Origin: Campylobacteraceae bacterium | GTDB lineage: Bacteria > Campylobacterota > Campylobacteria > Campylobacterales > Sulfurovaceae | Assembly (NCBI GenBank): GCA_026983875.1 | Contig: JALSTG010000156.1 | Coordinates: forward strand, 1 to 40,952 | Length of the DNA: 40,952 nt | Direction of reading: 5' to 3' | Part shown: piece by piece, positions 1-10,702 of the stretch | Layout: the number at the start of each line of letters is the position of its first letter | Numbering within the stretch: the first letter of the stretch is position 1 | Translations under genes and position numbers: made by a program | The notes under the pieces: model-generated | The model's input: the letters and a program-made list of their open reading frames with translations, nothing else | Told to the model about the DNA's origin: nothing | The model's database searches: none

Positions 1-1
1 T

Positions 2-649
2 GAAAAGGAGACCCTGGGCTTTTACGTTTCGGGTCACCCGCTGGACAAATATCGCGAAGAGCTGGCCAAGATCGACTACACCCTCAGCTCCGAGATCGAC
101 GAGCTGGCCGACGGCTCCCAGGCGCTCTTCATCGGCAAGATCGAGGAGATCACCGAAAAGATCTCCAAAAAGGGCAACAAATTCGGCATCGCCAATATCA
201 TGGACCTTCACGGCAATATCGAGCTGATGCTCTTTGCCGATCGCCTCAAAGAGCTGGAAGAGGAGTTCGATCTCTCCAAACCCATCGCCTTCAAGGTCAA
301 GGTGAACAAAGACGGTGATTTCACCCGCTTCAATATTCTCAAGATCGAAACCCTCAAAGAGGCGAAGAAAGAGAAGGTCAAGGTCAAAAAGGAGCAGCGC
401 CATACCGAAGTCCCCGAAGAGCAGCCGCCTCTGATCCTGGCCTTGGATCTGATGCCCGACCCCAAAATCGTCGAGGAGCTCTACTGCCTGGCCGAACGCC
501 ATCCCGGTCCTCATCCGCTACAGCTGCAGATTCGCTCCAAGCTGGCCGATGTGGTGATTGAGTCCAAGATCTACGTCAGTCAGGCAATCCTGGAGGAAGT
601 GGCGGCCCTGGGTATCACGCCGGTGGAGCCCCTGGAACTCAGCGCGTAA
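2..649 (+). CDS. dnaE: DNA polymerase III subunit alpha, C-terminal fragment (5' truncated by window)
   Basis: Frame is open from base 2 (EKETLGFYVSGHPLDKYREELAKID...ALFIGKIEEITEKISKKGNKFGIANIMDLHGNIELMLF), typical of the DnaE C-terminal OB-fold region. Confidence 0.9.
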   Translation, partial: EKETLGFYVSGHPLDKYREELAKIDYTLSSEIDELADGSQALFIGKIEEITEKISKKGNKFGIANIMDLHGNIELMLFADRLKELEEEFDLSKPIAFKVKVNKDGDFTRFNILKIETLKEAKKEKVKVKKEQRHTEVPEEQPPLILALDLMPDPKIVEELYCLAERHPGPHPLQLQIRSKLADVVIESKIYVSQAILEEVAALGITPVEPLELSA

Positions 650-724
650 CCGATCTACCCAGTTAACTTTTCGTACACTTTCTCCTTATACTCCTTTTGC
701 TCGTCTTAGAGAGTGCGCAGCTGA

Positions 725-751
725 AGGAGTGTATCATTCGGAAACACTCCT
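725..751 (+). repeat. Inverted repeat in the dnaE-icd intergenic region
   Basis: AGGAGTGT (725-732) / ACACTCCT (744-751), 8 bp perfect, 11-nt loop. Confidence 0.6.
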
Positions 752-806
752 GCAAAGTTCCGTTTTCTATCTTCTCGCTTTGAGCTACCCTATATTGTCC
801 CGTCGA

Positions 807-812
807 TATAAT
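807..812 (+). promoter_or_regulatory. Candidate -10 (TATAAT) for icd
   Basis: CGATATAATAGAG 36 nt upstream of ATG 849. Confidence 0.5.
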
Positions 813-848
813 AGAGCTGCCAAATATCACAATCAGGAGAACCCCCAC

Positions 849-3035
849 ATGAGTTCCAAACCTACCATCGTATGGTCCAAAATCGACGAGGCGCCCGCAC
901 TGGCCACCTATTCGCTGCTGCCCGTAGTGCGGAAATTTGTCGGTAAAGCCGGTGTCGACGTGCGTCTCAGTGACATCTCCCTGGCCGGTCGGGTCCTGGC
1001 CGCCATGGGCAAAAGAGAAGACGAGCTTGCCCAGCTGGGGGAGCTCGTCCTTAAGCCCGAAGCCAACATTATCAAGCTCCCCAACATCTCCGCTTCGGTC
1101 ACTCAGCTTAAAGAGTGCATTGCCGAGCTCCAGGAACAGGGCTTTGATATTCCCGATTATCCCGAGCATCCCGAAACCGAGGAGGAGAAGGCGATCGCCG
1201 CCAAGTATGCCACCTGCCTGGGCTCTGCCGTCAATCCGGTCCTGAGGGAGGGGAACTCCGACCGCCGCTCCGCCCATGCGGTCAAGAAATATGCCAAAGA
1301 GCATCCTCATCGGCTCAAACCCTTCGAGGCCGATCCCAAGTGCCGCGTCGCCCATATGAATGGTGACGGCGACTTCTATGCCAATGAGCAGTCGGTGATT
1401 GTCCCCAAGGCTCAAACGGTCTCCATCAAGCTCAACGGCAAGACGATCAAAGAGATCGAAACGGAAGTAGACGAGGTCCTCGACGCCACCTTCATGTCGG
1501 CGAAGAAGCTTCGCGATTTTTATATGAAAACTATCGAAGAGGCCAAAGAGAAGGGCCTGATCTGGTCTCTACACCTCAAAGCGACGATGATGAAGATCTC
1601 CGATCCCATCATGTTCGGCCATGCCGTGGAGGTATTTTTCAAGGACGTCTTCGCCAAGTATGCCGACGAACTGGAGAAGATCGGCTTCAATCCCAACCAG
1701 GGGCTGGGCGACCTCTACGACAAACTGAAAAATTCCGAGAAGGGCGAGGAGATCGAAGCGGCGATCAAAGAGGCGATCGTCAATTCCGATCCCGCTCTGG
1801 CCATGAGCGACAGTGACAAGCTCATCACCAATCTGGACGCCCCCAACCTGGTGATCGTCGATGCTTCTATGCCTGTCGTTATCCGAGAGGGGGGCAAACA
1901 GTGGGACAAAGACGGCGCGGCACGTGAAACCCTGGCGGTCATCCCTGACAGTAGCTACGGACGCTTCTACGAGGCGATGATGGAAGACTGCAAGAAGAAC
2001 GGTCAGTTCGACGTTACTACCATGGGCCGAGTCTCCAACGTGGGGCTGATGGCCAAGAAGGCCGAAGAGTACGGCTCCCATCCGACGACCTTTGAAGTCG
2101 CCGAAGACGGGGTGATGGAGGTCGTGGACGAGAGCGGCAACGTGCTGATGAAACACGAGGTGGAAAAAGGTGATATCTGGCGCCTGGTCCGGGCCAAAGA
2201 CGTAGCGATTCGCGACTGGGTCCGTCTGGCCGTGGAACGTGCCCGAATCGAGGGGGTGCCTGCGGTCTTCTGGCTGGATGAGAAGCGTGCTCACGATGCC
2301 AACATGATCAAACTGGTGGAAAAATACCTTAAAGAGCACGATACAACCGGGCTGGAACTTCCGATTATGGATGTAGAGACGGCGACATACTACACCAACG
2401 AGCGGGTTCGTGCCGGCAAAGACACTATTTCCGTTACCGGAAACGTCCTTCGGGATTACCTGACCGACATGTATCCCATCCTGGAGCTGGGAACTTCGGC
2501 CAAGATGCTCTCTATCGTCCCCCTGCTGGCCGGCGGCGGACTCTTCGAGACGGGTGCGGGCGGTTCGGCGCCCAAACATGTCGAACAGTTCCTCAAAGAG
2601 GGGCATCTGCGCTGGGACAGCCTGGGCGAGTTCCTGGCCCTGGCCGAGTCGCTGCGGATGGAGTATATGAAGTCCGGCGACGAGCGCATCGGCGTCATGG
2701 CCGAGACGCTGGACAAGGCCAACGAAGGGTACCTTGACAATGACAAAGCCCCCAGCCGCAAATGCTGCGAGCCCGACAACAAGGCGAGCCACTACTGGCT
2801 GGCCCGCTACTGGGCCGAAGCCTTGAGCACCCAGACTGCCGACAGCGAACTTGCCGACACTTTCACCCCCGTAGCCGACGCTCTGGCCAAAAACGAGGAG
2901 CAGATCCTCTCCGAGCTGCTTGTCGCCGAAGGGGAAACGAAGGATATCGGCGGATATTATCATCCCGACGATGCCCGGGCCGAGGCAGCGATGCGTCCGA
3001 GTAAGACCTTCAACGGGATTATTGACTCCATCTAA
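849..3035 (+). CDS. icd: Monomeric NADP-dependent isocitrate dehydrogenase
   Basis: [30 protein letters not shown]..., about 728 aa, characteristic of monomeric-type IDH. ATG at 849 preferred over the 558 ORF start because it follows AGGAGA and the upstream part overlaps dnaE. Confidence 0.95.
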   Translation: MSSKPTIVWSKIDEAPALATYSLLPVVRKFVGKAGVDVRLSDISLAGRVLAAMGKREDELAQLGELVLKPEANIIKLPNISASVTQLKECIAELQEQGFDIPDYPEHPETEEEKAIAAKYATCLGSAVNPVLREGNSDRRSAHAVKKYAKEHPHRLKPFEADPKCRVAHMNGDGDFYANEQSVIVPKAQTVSIKLNGKTIKEIETEVDEVLDATFMSAKKLRDFYMKTIEEAKEKGLIWSLHLKATMMKISDPIMFGHAVEVFFKDVFAKYADELEKIGFNPNQGLGDLYDKLKNSEKGEEIEAAIKEAIVNSDPALAMSDSDKLITNLDAPNLVIVDASMPVVIREGGKQWDKDGAARETLAVIPDSSYGRFYEAMMEDCKKNGQFDVTTMGRVSNVGLMAKKAEEYGSHPTTFEVAEDGVMEVVDESGNVLMKHEVEKGDIWRLVRAKDVAIRDWVRLAVERARIEGVPAVFWLDEKRAHDANMIKLVEKYLKEHDTTGLELPIMDVETATYYTNERVRAGKDTISVTGNVLRDYLTDMYPILELGTSAKMLSIVPLLAGGGLFETGAGGSAPKHVEQFLKEGHLRWDSLGEFLALAESLRMEYMKSGDERIGVMAETLDKANEGYLDNDKAPSRKCCEPDNKASHYWLARYWAEALSTQTADSELADTFTPVADALAKNEEQILSELLVAEGETKDIGGYYHPDDARAEAAMRPSKTFNGIIDSI

Positions 3036-3045
3036 CCCTCTTTGG

Positions 3046-3075
3046 TTACGAAACGTTACGGCGACCGTTTCGTAA
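3046..3075 (+). repeat. Perfect 10-bp inverted repeat in the icd-mdh intergenic region
   Basis: TTACGAAACG (3046-3055) / CGTTTCGTAA (3066-3075), 10-nt spacer. Confidence 0.7.
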
Positions 3076-3220
3076 TCGATGTGAGATAGAATCGTCGCCT
3101 TAGCTAATATCCAGAAGGCTTCCAAATCCGACCGGTGAGCGCAAGGCATAATTGAAAAGTCCACTTTTGAGTTATGTTTTGCCCGGAAGATTTGGGAGCC
3201 TCCGAAATCAAAGGAGCATT

Positions 3221-4204
3221 ATGAAAAGAGGAAAAAAAGTATCCATCATCGGTGCCGGTAACGTCGGAGCTACCGTCGCCTATTCCCTGGCGATGAAAGG
3301 AACCTGTCATGAAGTGATGCTTCGGGATCGTCAGCCGGAGATTGCCAAGGGTAAAGCGCTTGATATGTCCCAGGCGGCCAATGCTGCACGTCAACACACC
3401 CTGGTCAGTGTCGCCGAGCAGGCCAGCGATATGGCCGGCAGTGATGTGGTGGTCATTACTGCCGGCTCTCCCCGCAAGCCGGGGATGAGCCGTGACGACT
3501 TGCTGATGATCAATGCCGAAATCACGAAAGAGGTCGTTCGGGACGTCAAAGAGCACGCCCCCGACGCCATTATCATTATGGTATCCAACCCTCTGGACGT
3601 GATGACCTATGTGGCCCTTAAGGAGAGCGGTTTTCCCAAAGAGAGGGTCGTGGGAATGGCGGGGATCCTCGATAGCGCCCGGATGGCCCATTTCATCTAT
3701 GAGAAGATCGGCTATGGAGCCGGGCAGATCCGGGCTTCGGTCATGGGCGGCCATGGGGACGATATGGTGCCGCTGCCCAAGTTTTCCACCGTTGCCGGGG
3801 TGCCTCTGACGGATATCCTCAGCGAAGAGGAGATCATCGACGTAGTAGAGCGGACCAAACACGGCGGTGCAGAGATCGTCGGCTATCTCAAGACCGGTTC
3901 GGCCTATTATGCGCCTGCCAAATCCACTGCAATCATGGTCGAAGCGATCCTTAAGGATACGAAACAGATCCACCCTTGCGCCGTCTACCTGGAGGGGCAC
4001 TACGGATACCGTGACGTCGTCAGCGGCGTACCCGTCGCTCTGGGGGCCAACGGCGTGGAGAAGGTCTTTGAAGTGACCCTCAACGAGGGGCAGAAGAAAA
4101 AGTTTGCCAAAAGCGTCGCATCGGTCCGTAGTATGATCAACGTGCTGAAGAAGAACAACTTTTTCAGCAATCCCGATGACAATATCATCAATGAAGAAGC
4201 CTAA
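3221..4204 (+). CDS. mdh: Malate dehydrogenase (LDH/MDH family)
   Basis: MKRGKKVSIIGAGNVGATVAYSLAMKG Rossmann motif and VMGGHGDDMVP; AAAGGAG precedes ATG 3221. Confidence 0.93.
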   Translation: MKRGKKVSIIGAGNVGATVAYSLAMKGTCHEVMLRDRQPEIAKGKALDMSQAANAARQHTLVSVAEQASDMAGSDVVVITAGSPRKPGMSRDDLLMINAEITKEVVRDVKEHAPDAIIIMVSNPLDVMTYVALKESGFPKERVVGMAGILDSARMAHFIYEKIGYGAGQIRASVMGGHGDDMVPLPKFSTVAGVPLTDILSEEEIIDVVERTKHGGAEIVGYLKTGSAYYAPAKSTAIMVEAILKDTKQIHPCAVYLEGHYGYRDVVSGVPVALGANGVEKVFEVTLNEGQKKKFAKSVASVRSMINVLKKNNFFSNPDDNIINEEA

Positions 4205-4213
4205 AGGAATACC

Positions 4214-5065
4214 ATGAGAGAAATAGCTTACGAAGATCTGGTCAAATCGGTCAAAGCGATGGTGATGCACACGGCGTCCCATCTACCCGAGGACGCTCTC
4301 AAGGCGATCGAGAAAGCCTACGAGGAGGAACAGAGCGAAGTGGCCAAGTCCGTCCTCAAGCAGATTCTTGACAACGCACATCTGGCCAGCGAAGAGGATC
4401 GCCCTCTCTGTCAGGATACGGGACTGGCAGTCTACTTCGTCAATGTAGGCGAGGAGGTCAAAGTTGTCGGCGGTCACATCCGGGATGCCATCAACGAGGC
4501 GACGGAACAGGCCTACAAAGAGGGCTATCTACGGGCTTCGACCTGTGACTGCTTCGATCGCCACAACCTCAAAGACGAGATTGGCTACAACCTCCCGGCG
4601 ATTATCCATTTCGATCTCGTCCCCGGCGACAAGATTGAAATCGAATACGCCGCCAAGGGAGGTGGGAGCGAAAACGTCTCCCGTGCCACCGTCCTGGCTC
4701 CTGCTCAAGGGAAAGAGGGGATTAAAGCCTTCGTCAAGCAGGTCATCAGTGATGCCGGCCCCAACCCCTGTCCCCCGATTATCGTCGGCGTCGGTATCGG
4801 AGGGACTTTCGAAGTGGCGGCCAAATCCTCCAAGCATGCGCTTTTCCGGGAAGCGGGCACTCCCAACCCCGATCCGGATCTGAACGCTTTTGAGCAAGAG
4901 CTCAAAGAGGAGCTGAACAAGTTGGGAATCGGTGCTATGGGGATGGGGGGGACTCAAACGGTCTTGGCAGTCCATGTAGAGAAAAATCCCTGCCACATCG
5001 CTTCGCTGCCCGTGAGTGTCAACGTTCAGTGCCACAGCTCCAGACACAGTCACATTACCCTTTAA
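4214..5065 (+). CDS. Fumarate hydratase, class I, alpha subunit
   Basis: SEEDRPLCQDTGLAVYFVNVG, GGGSENVSRATVLAPAQG, GVGIGGTFEVAAKSSKHAL motifs; followed by a beta-subunit gene. Confidence 0.93.
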   Translation: MREIAYEDLVKSVKAMVMHTASHLPEDALKAIEKAYEEEQSEVAKSVLKQILDNAHLASEEDRPLCQDTGLAVYFVNVGEEVKVVGGHIRDAINEATEQAYKEGYLRASTCDCFDRHNLKDEIGYNLPAIIHFDLVPGDKIEIEYAAKGGGSENVSRATVLAPAQGKEGIKAFVKQVISDAGPNPCPPIIVGVGIGGTFEVAAKSSKHALFREAGTPNPDPDLNAFEQELKEELNKLGIGAMGMGGTQTVLAVHVEKNPCHIASLPVSVNVQCHSSRHSHITL

Positions 5066-5075
5066 AGGATCGATC

Positions 5076-5633
5076 ATGGCAGAGTATCATTTGACCACGC
5101 CTCTGAGCGACGAGGATGTCAGTAAGCTCAAGGCAGGCGACATCGTCTATCTAAGCGGCACGATCTATACCGCTCGTGATGCGGCCCATAAGCGCTTGGT
5201 GGATCTTATCGAAGCAGGCAAAGAGCTACCCTTTGACCTCAAAGGCAGTGTGATCTATTTCGTCGGACCGACGCCCCCCAAGCCGGGAGAGCCAATCGGC
5301 AGTGCCGGTCCGACCACCAGCTACCGGATGGACAGCTACTCTCCGATCCTCATCGAGCATGGCCAGAAAGGGATGATCGGCAAGGGTAAACGCAACCAGG
5401 CGGTCAAAGATGCCTGTATCAAGCACAAAGCTGTCTATTTCGGCGCTACCGGAGGTGCGGGGGCGCTGATTGCCAAGGCGATCAAGAGTGCCGAAGTGAT
5501 CGCCTACCCTGAACTGGGCCCCGAGGCGATACGCAAACTCGAAGTGGAAAATTTCCCCGTCACCGTCATCAACGATACCTACGGAAACGATCTCTACGAA
5601 ATGGGTAGGGCGAAGTATGAAGTGAAGGATTAA
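5076..5633 (+). CDS. Fumarate hydratase, class I, beta subunit
   Basis: MAEYHLTTPLSDEDVSKLKAGDIVYLSGTIYTARDAAHKRL...; FVGPTPPKPGEPIGSAGPTTSYRMD; AAAGGA precedes ATG 5076. Confidence 0.92.
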   Translation: MAEYHLTTPLSDEDVSKLKAGDIVYLSGTIYTARDAAHKRLVDLIEAGKELPFDLKGSVIYFVGPTPPKPGEPIGSAGPTTSYRMDSYSPILIEHGQKGMIGKGKRNQAVKDACIKHKAVYFGATGGAGALIAKAIKSAEVIAYPELGPEAIRKLEVENFPVTVINDTYGNDLYEMGRAKYEVKD

Positions 5634-5761
5634 TCTACCTTCCTTCCAAAGAGGCCTCTTTCGCTACGCCCAGCGAGAAGACTGAGTGTAATATCTTAAC
5701 ACTTCAAAGTATTTTATCTGTTATATAACCCGCTTTCACCCATACTTTCCTTAGGCTTAAC

Positions 5762-5767
5762 TATAAT
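5762..5767 (+). promoter_or_regulatory. Candidate -10 (TATAAT) for sucCD
   Basis: CTATAATAAAGG 29 nt upstream of the GTG start. Confidence 0.5.
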
Positions 5768-5796
5768 AAAGGACTTCAACCCGAAAGGAGAATATC

Positions 5797-6969
5797 GTGA
5801 ATATTCATGAGTATCAGGCGAAGGAGATTTTCCGCAAGTACGGCGTACCCGTCCCTCGCGGCCGCGTTGCCTTCACCGTCGACGAGGCGGTGGAAGCGGC
5901 CAAGGAACTGGGAGGATCACTCTGGGTGGTCAAAGCTCAGATCCATGCCGGAGGACGGGGCCTGGGCGGCGGTGTCAAATTGGCCAAATCCCTCGATGAG
6001 GTTCGGGAATGGGCCGACAAGATTCTGGGGATGACCCTGGTGACGCACCAGACGGGTCCCGAAGGAAAGGTGGTCCACAAAGTCTATATCGAAGAGGGCG
6101 CCGACATCCAAAAGGAGTTTTATCTGGGAATGCTGCTGGATCGGGCTGCAGAGATGCCCGTGATGATGGCTTCGACCGAAGGGGGAATGGAGATCGAGAA
6201 GGTCGCTGCCGAGACACCCGAAAAGATTGTCAAAGTCACGATCGACCCCACCGTGGGATTTCAGGGCTTCCACGGCCGTAAGCTCGCCTTCGGTCTGGGA
6301 CTTCCCAAAGAGGAGATCGGTACCTTTATCAAGTTTGCCAAAGCCCTCTACGAAGTCTATATGGACAACGATGCCGAGATGATCGAGATCAATCCCCTGA
6401 TTAAGACGGGTGACGGCAAATTCCTCGCCCTGGATGCCAAGATGGGCTTTGATGACAATGCGCTCTATCGTCATCCCGATATCTCCGAGATGCGGGATTT
6501 GGAAGAAGAAGAACCTACCGAGCTCGAAGCCAAGGCTCACGGATTGAGCTACATCAAGCTCGACGGCAACGTCGGCTGTATGGTCAATGGAGCCGGTCTG
6601 GCCATGGCGACGATGGATATTATCAAGCACGAAGGGGGCGAGCCGGCCAACTTCCTCGACGTGGGAGGCGGAGCCAATCCTGAGACAGTCGCCAAAGGAT
6701 TTGAAATCATTCTCAAGGATCCCAACGTCAAAGCGATCTTCGTCAATATCTTTGGAGGAATCGTCCGCTGTGATCGGGTCGCAAACGGAATCCTCGAAGC
6801 GACCAAGATCACCGACGTTAATGTCCCCGTCGTGGTCCGTCTCGACGGCACCAATGCGGAGGAGGCCGCCGAGATTCTCAAAAATGCCAACATCGAAAAC
6901 ATCATCGCAGCAGAAAATCTTGCCGACGGTGCCCGCAAAGCCGTCGCCGCGGCGAAAGGAGAGCTATAA
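5797..6969 (+). CDS. sucC: Succinyl-CoA synthetase (ADP-forming) beta subunit
   Basis: [22 protein letters not shown]...[18 protein letters not shown] (ATP-grasp); GTG start after AAAGGAG. Confidence 0.96.
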   Translation: MNIHEYQAKEIFRKYGVPVPRGRVAFTVDEAVEAAKELGGSLWVVKAQIHAGGRGLGGGVKLAKSLDEVREWADKILGMTLVTHQTGPEGKVVHKVYIEEGADIQKEFYLGMLLDRAAEMPVMMASTEGGMEIEKVAAETPEKIVKVTIDPTVGFQGFHGRKLAFGLGLPKEEIGTFIKFAKALYEVYMDNDAEMIEINPLIKTGDGKFLALDAKMGFDDNALYRHPDISEMRDLEEEEPTELEAKAHGLSYIKLDGNVGCMVNGAGLAMATMDIIKHEGGEPANFLDVGGGANPETVAKGFEIILKDPNVKAIFVNIFGGIVRCDRVANGILEATKITDVNVPVVVRLDGTNAEEAAEILKNANIENIIAAENLADGARKAVAAAKGEL

Positions 6970-7841
6970 TGTCCATTCTCGTCAACAAAGATACCAAAGT
7001 CATCGTTCAAGGCTTCACCGGGAAAGAAGGAACCTTCCATGCGTCCCAGTGTATTGAATACGGTACGCAGATCGTCGGAGGGGTCACTCCGGGCAAGGGG
7101 GGACAGGAGCATCTGGGCAGGCCGGTTTTCAATACCGTCGAGGAGGCGGTCGCAACGACCGGCGCGACGGTCAGCATGATCTTCGTTCCTCCTGCTTTTG
7201 TCGCCGATGCAGTGATGGAAGCCTCCGACGCAGGGATCGAGCTTGCGGTGATCATCACCGAAGGCGCTCCCGTGCGGGATATGATGTTTGCCAAGATGTA
7301 CGCGACCAAGAAGGGCATGAGTACCATCGGCCCCAACTGTCCGGGTATCATTACTGCCGAAGAGTGTAAGATCGGCATCATGCCCGGCAATATCTTCAAG
7401 AAGGGCAACGTCGGCCTCATCTCCAAATCCGGAACACTGACCTACGAGGCAAGCCATCAAGTGGTCCAGGAAGGCTACGGCATCACTACGGCAGTGGGAA
7501 TCGGAGGAGACCCGATCATCGGGTTGAGTTACAAGCAGCTGCTTCCGATGTTTGAAGCCGATCCGGAGACCGAGGCGATCGTGATGATCGGCGAGATCGG
7601 AGGGGATTTGGAGATCCAGGCGGCAGCCTATATCAAGGAGAATATCTCCAAGCCCGTCGTCGCCTTTATCGCCGGACAGACCGCTCCCAAGGGCAAGCGT
7701 ATGGGCCATGCCGGAGCCATTATCAGCGGCGGCAGCGGTACGGCAGCCGAGAAGATGGCGGCTCTGGAAGCCGCCGGAGTCAAAGTCGTCGTCTCCCCTG
7801 CAGATATCGGCAAGGCGGTCAAAGAAGTGCTCGGCAACTAA
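6969..7841 (+). CDS. sucD: Succinyl-CoA synthetase alpha subunit
   Basis: [48 protein letters not shown] overlaps the sucC stop (TAATG); [13 protein letters not shown]. Confidence 0.96.
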   Translation: MSILVNKDTKVIVQGFTGKEGTFHASQCIEYGTQIVGGVTPGKGGQEHLGRPVFNTVEEAVATTGATVSMIFVPPAFVADAVMEASDAGIELAVIITEGAPVRDMMFAKMYATKKGMSTIGPNCPGIITAEECKIGIMPGNIFKKGNVGLISKSGTLTYEASHQVVQEGYGITTAVGIGGDPIIGLSYKQLLPMFEADPETEAIVMIGEIGGDLEIQAAAYIKENISKPVVAFIAGQTAPKGKRMGHAGAIISGGSGTAAEKMAALEAAGVKVVVSPADIGKAVKEVLGN

Positions 7842-7919
7842 AGCTGCGGAGACTCTCTATCCGCCTTTTCCGCGGAACGAGTAGGCTGTTTGCTTCTCCC
7901 TCTTTTCTGCTTCATGTAT

Positions 7920-8130
7920 TCATTTGTTCTTTTCAATACTTTAAAGATAGATACTCATTCATCAATCTAAAAAATATATACACACACTTTATATCAATAA
8001 AATATATCAAACTTAGAATGATGATTTATAAAAAATTAAATAATATTTTTTGTTCCGATAAGTAACAGCAGAAATAGTCAATCATCGATTTTTCTCTATT
8101 TATATTAAATTTAGTTATATAGCGTTATAC
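7920..8130. other. Strongly AT-rich intergenic tract between sucD and soxC
   Basis: Direct reading: long A/T runs (ctaaaaaatatatacacacactttatatcaataaaatatatc, aaaaaattaaataatattttttg) unlike the surrounding moderate-to-high GC coding DNA. Confidence 0.8.
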
Positions 8131-8131
8131 T
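8126..8131 (+). promoter_or_regulatory. Candidate -10 element (TATACT) for the sox cluster
   Basis: TATACT in an AT-rich leader, 50 nt upstream of the soxC ATG; no -35 box assigned. Confidence 0.35.
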
Positions 8132-8180
8132 GTCGACTGACTAATCGAGGTCAAAGAACTATGAGAAAGGAGATTATTCA

Positions 8181-9554
8181 ATGATGAATGATAAGGACCG
8201 TAAGGTCCACTCTCCGACAACTGCCGAGATGATCCAGGAGGTCGCGAAGCAGCTGGAGGAAGTACCCAAAGAGGAGCGCCGCGACTTCCTGAAGCGTGGC
8301 GTCGCCTTCTCCGTCGGTGCCGCAGCGGCCATGAGCGGTGCTATCAGCAGCAGCGCGAAAGCGGGTGAGTTCAAGCCCGATCCGGAGAACTTGCCTCCCC
8401 ATGTACCCAAGTGGGGAAAAAGTTGGGGTCGTGACGTCAATACATATCCTTATGGGATGCCTTCGAAGTACGAGGCTAACGTCGTCCGGCGGATCGTTCC
8501 CTGGTTGACTGCAGATCAGAAGGCATCGGTCAGCTTCACCCCCTGGCAGGATCTCGAGGGGACTATCGTTCCCAATGGGCTGCACTTCGTTCGCTGCCAC
8601 GGCGGTGTCGTGGACATCAACCCCCTCGAGTGGCGATTGATGATCCACGGACTGGTAGAGCGTCCGGTGATCCTGACCCTGGAGGATCTCAAACGCTATC
8701 CCAGCGTCACGAAGAAATATTTCTTCTCTTGCCCCGCCAACAGTGCTATGGAAGCACGGGGTCCGGGTTTGAACTCTCTTCAGATTACTCACGGGATGCT
8801 CTCTGCTTCCGAATACACCGGTGTGCTGGTCAAGACGATTCTTGAGGATATCGGTCTCAAACCTGAGGCGAAGTGGATGTTCTCGGAAGGCTCCGACCCT
8901 GCAGGTGTAGGGCGCTCCGTTCCCATCGAAAAGGTTCTTGACGATGCGATGCTGGTCTATGCCATGAACGGTGAAGCCCTGCGTCCGGAAAACGGTTATC
9001 CTGTTCGTTTGCTTCTGCCGGGCTGGGAAGGCGTTATCCAGACCAAATGGCTGCGCCGGCTCAAATTTGACGACAAGGCCTGGTGGGTCAGGGAAGAGAC
9101 GACCAAATATACCGAACTTCTTCCCGACGGACATGCCAAGATGTTCAACTGGGTCTTCGAATCCGACTCGGTCATCACCTCTCCCTGTCCGGAGCGGGGC
9201 TGGGAAGGGCGCAAGCCTGGTCCGACCAAACTCTCCGGTATTGCATGGAGCGGAAAGGGTAAGATCGAGAAGGTCGATGTGACGCTTGATGGCGGTAAGA
9301 CCTGGCATGAAGCGACGATTACCAGTGAGAAATTGCCCAAGATGATCACACGCTTCGAATTCTATTTCGACTGGGACGGCAAGCCGCTGATTATCGGCAG
9401 TCGCTCCACTGACGAAACCGGCTATACCCAGCCTGAGCAGCAACAGTTGCTTGATGCACGGGGTACCGAATTTATTTATCACAGAAATGCGATCCAGTAC
9501 TGGGAAGTCAAAGCAAATGGGGAGGTGAACAATGTCCAGATTCGTCGCGCGTAA
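8181..9554 (+). CDS. soxC: SoxC, sulfite/sulfane dehydrogenase molybdopterin subunit, Tat-exported
   Basis: Twin-arginine motif ERRDFLKRGVAFSVGAAAAMSGA; sulfite-oxidase-type molybdopterin fold (KKYFFSCPANSAMEARGPGLNSLQITHG; RLLLPGWEGVIQTKWLRRL). Confidence 0.92.
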   Translation: MMNDKDRKVHSPTTAEMIQEVAKQLEEVPKEERRDFLKRGVAFSVGAAAAMSGAISSSAKAGEFKPDPENLPPHVPKWGKSWGRDVNTYPYGMPSKYEANVVRRIVPWLTADQKASVSFTPWQDLEGTIVPNGLHFVRCHGGVVDINPLEWRLMIHGLVERPVILTLEDLKRYPSVTKKYFFSCPANSAMEARGPGLNSLQITHGMLSASEYTGVLVKTILEDIGLKPEAKWMFSEGSDPAGVGRSVPIEKVLDDAMLVYAMNGEALRPENGYPVRLLLPGWEGVIQTKWLRRLKFDDKAWWVREETTKYTELLPDGHAKMFNWVFESDSVITSPCPERGWEGRKPGPTKLSGIAWSGKGKIEKVDVTLDGGKTWHEATITSEKLPKMITRFEFYFDWDGKPLIIGSRSTDETGYTQPEQQQLLDARGTEFIYHRNAIQYWEVKANGEVNNVQIRRA

Positions 9555-10692
9555 TCTCGCACTGTGGACAGGGGCTTTAGCCCTGAGCGCCTCTGTTGCA
9601 TTGGCCTCCGAAGGCGCAGCAAAGGCGAAGCACTATAAAGTCGCCAATCCGGATCATTATCCCTACCATGGTGTTGCCAAGGACAAAAAAGGTCGTCCCA
9701 TCAACGTGGACGGAGCCATTATGCGCCCTGTCATTGAGGGGGATGTTGTCAAGCTGAAAAAGAATCAGCTGAAGTACGGCCAGAACGCCACACCTGAGCA
9801 GATTGCCGGATGGAATGTCGATGTACGTCCCGACGGCAAGGGTTTGCCTCCCGGACAGATGACGGTGGAAAAAGGGGCTGAGGTCTTCGCCAAAAATTGT
9901 GCATCATGCCACGGGGACTTCGGTGAAGGCGTAGGGAAGAATCCGGTTCTAGTCGGCGGCTTTGGTACGCTGACCCATCAGGCTAAGACCGGGGGAGACG
10001 AAGGTCCGGAGAAGACCTTGGGAAGCTATGCGCCTTACATTACGCCTTTTTACTGGTATATCAAGATGGCGATGCCGTTACCGACGCCTAAGAAACTGAC
10101 CAACGATGAGGTATACGGAATCCTGGGTTATCTTCTCCAGCTTAACGAGATCAAGGTTGACGGTAAAGATATTGAGGATGATACGGTCATCAATGCCGAG
10201 TTTCTCAAGAAGGTTCATATGCCCAACGAGAAGGGTTTCGAGTACAACAATCTGAGAGTACCCGATACCCACAATACTCGGTGTATGAAGGGGTGTATCG
10301 ATCCGAAGAAGGTTAAAGTGATGCACATCAAAATTGATGCCACCGAGAGCATCACGCCGACCGTCAAGGTACCCCGCTATGCAATTGGAGAGACACCTGA
10401 ATTCAATACGGCGGTAGAAAAGCCGGTCCTCAAAGCTAAAAGCGGGGGAGGCAATGCAGCCGAAGCGGACTACAAGGCCAATTGTGCTGCATGTCACGCC
10501 ACAGGCGCGGCGGGTGCGCCGGTTGTCGGGAACAAAGATGACTGGGCACCTCGCATCAAGCAAGGCAAAAAAACTCTTTATGAGCACGCCATCAAGGGAT
10601 TCAACGGTATGCCTCCCAAGGGAGGGAATATGAGCCTGTCGGACGATCAAGTCAAAGCGATCACCGACTACATGGTTGGAAAAAGCAAATAA
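9532..10692 (+). CDS. soxD: SoxD, diheme cytochrome c subunit of sulfane dehydrogenase
   Basis: Signal peptide; two CxxCH motifs (CASCH, CAACH); start overlaps the soxC 3' end; C-terminal cytochrome c5-like segment (CAACHATGAAGAPVVGNKDDWAPRIKQG). Confidence 0.88.
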   Translation: MSRFVARNLALWTGALALSASVALASEGAAKAKHYKVANPDHYPYHGVAKDKKGRPINVDGAIMRPVIEGDVVKLKKNQLKYGQNATPEQIAGWNVDVRPDGKGLPPGQMTVEKGAEVFAKNCASCHGDFGEGVGKNPVLVGGFGTLTHQAKTGGDEGPEKTLGSYAPYITPFYWYIKMAMPLPTPKKLTNDEVYGILGYLLQLNEIKVDGKDIEDDTVINAEFLKKVHMPNEKGFEYNNLRVPDTHNTRCMKGCIDPKKVKVMHIKIDATESITPTVKVPRYAIGETPEFNTAVEKPVLKAKSGGGNAAEADYKANCAACHATGAAGAPVVGNKDDWAPRIKQGKKTLYEHAIKGFNGMPPKGGNMSLSDDQVKAITDYMVGKSK

Positions 10693-10702
10693 GGAGTAGA
10701 AA

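Noticed and set aside
558-848. N-terminal extension of the icd ORF
   Set aside because: It overlaps dnaE in another frame and lacks IDH similarity; ATG 849 with an SD is the likely start.
1569-3164. 531-aa minus-strand ORF antisense to icd
   Set aside because: The plus strand encodes an unmistakable IDH. Long antisense ORFs are expected from codon bias here and the translation shows no recognisable family.
3104-4282. 392-aa minus-strand ORF antisense to mdh
   Set aside because: Same shadow-ORF pattern over a confidently identified gene.
4944-4952. G7 run in the fumarase alpha subunit as a phase-variable tract
   Set aside because: The run encodes the expected GMGGTQT segment in a housekeeping enzyme, is short for Campylobacterota poly-G phase variation, and the frame is intact.
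6549-7709. 386-aa minus-strand ORF antisense to sucC/sucD
   Set aside because: Spans two real genes on the opposite strand; Asp/His/Gly-rich composition typical of an antisense shadow.
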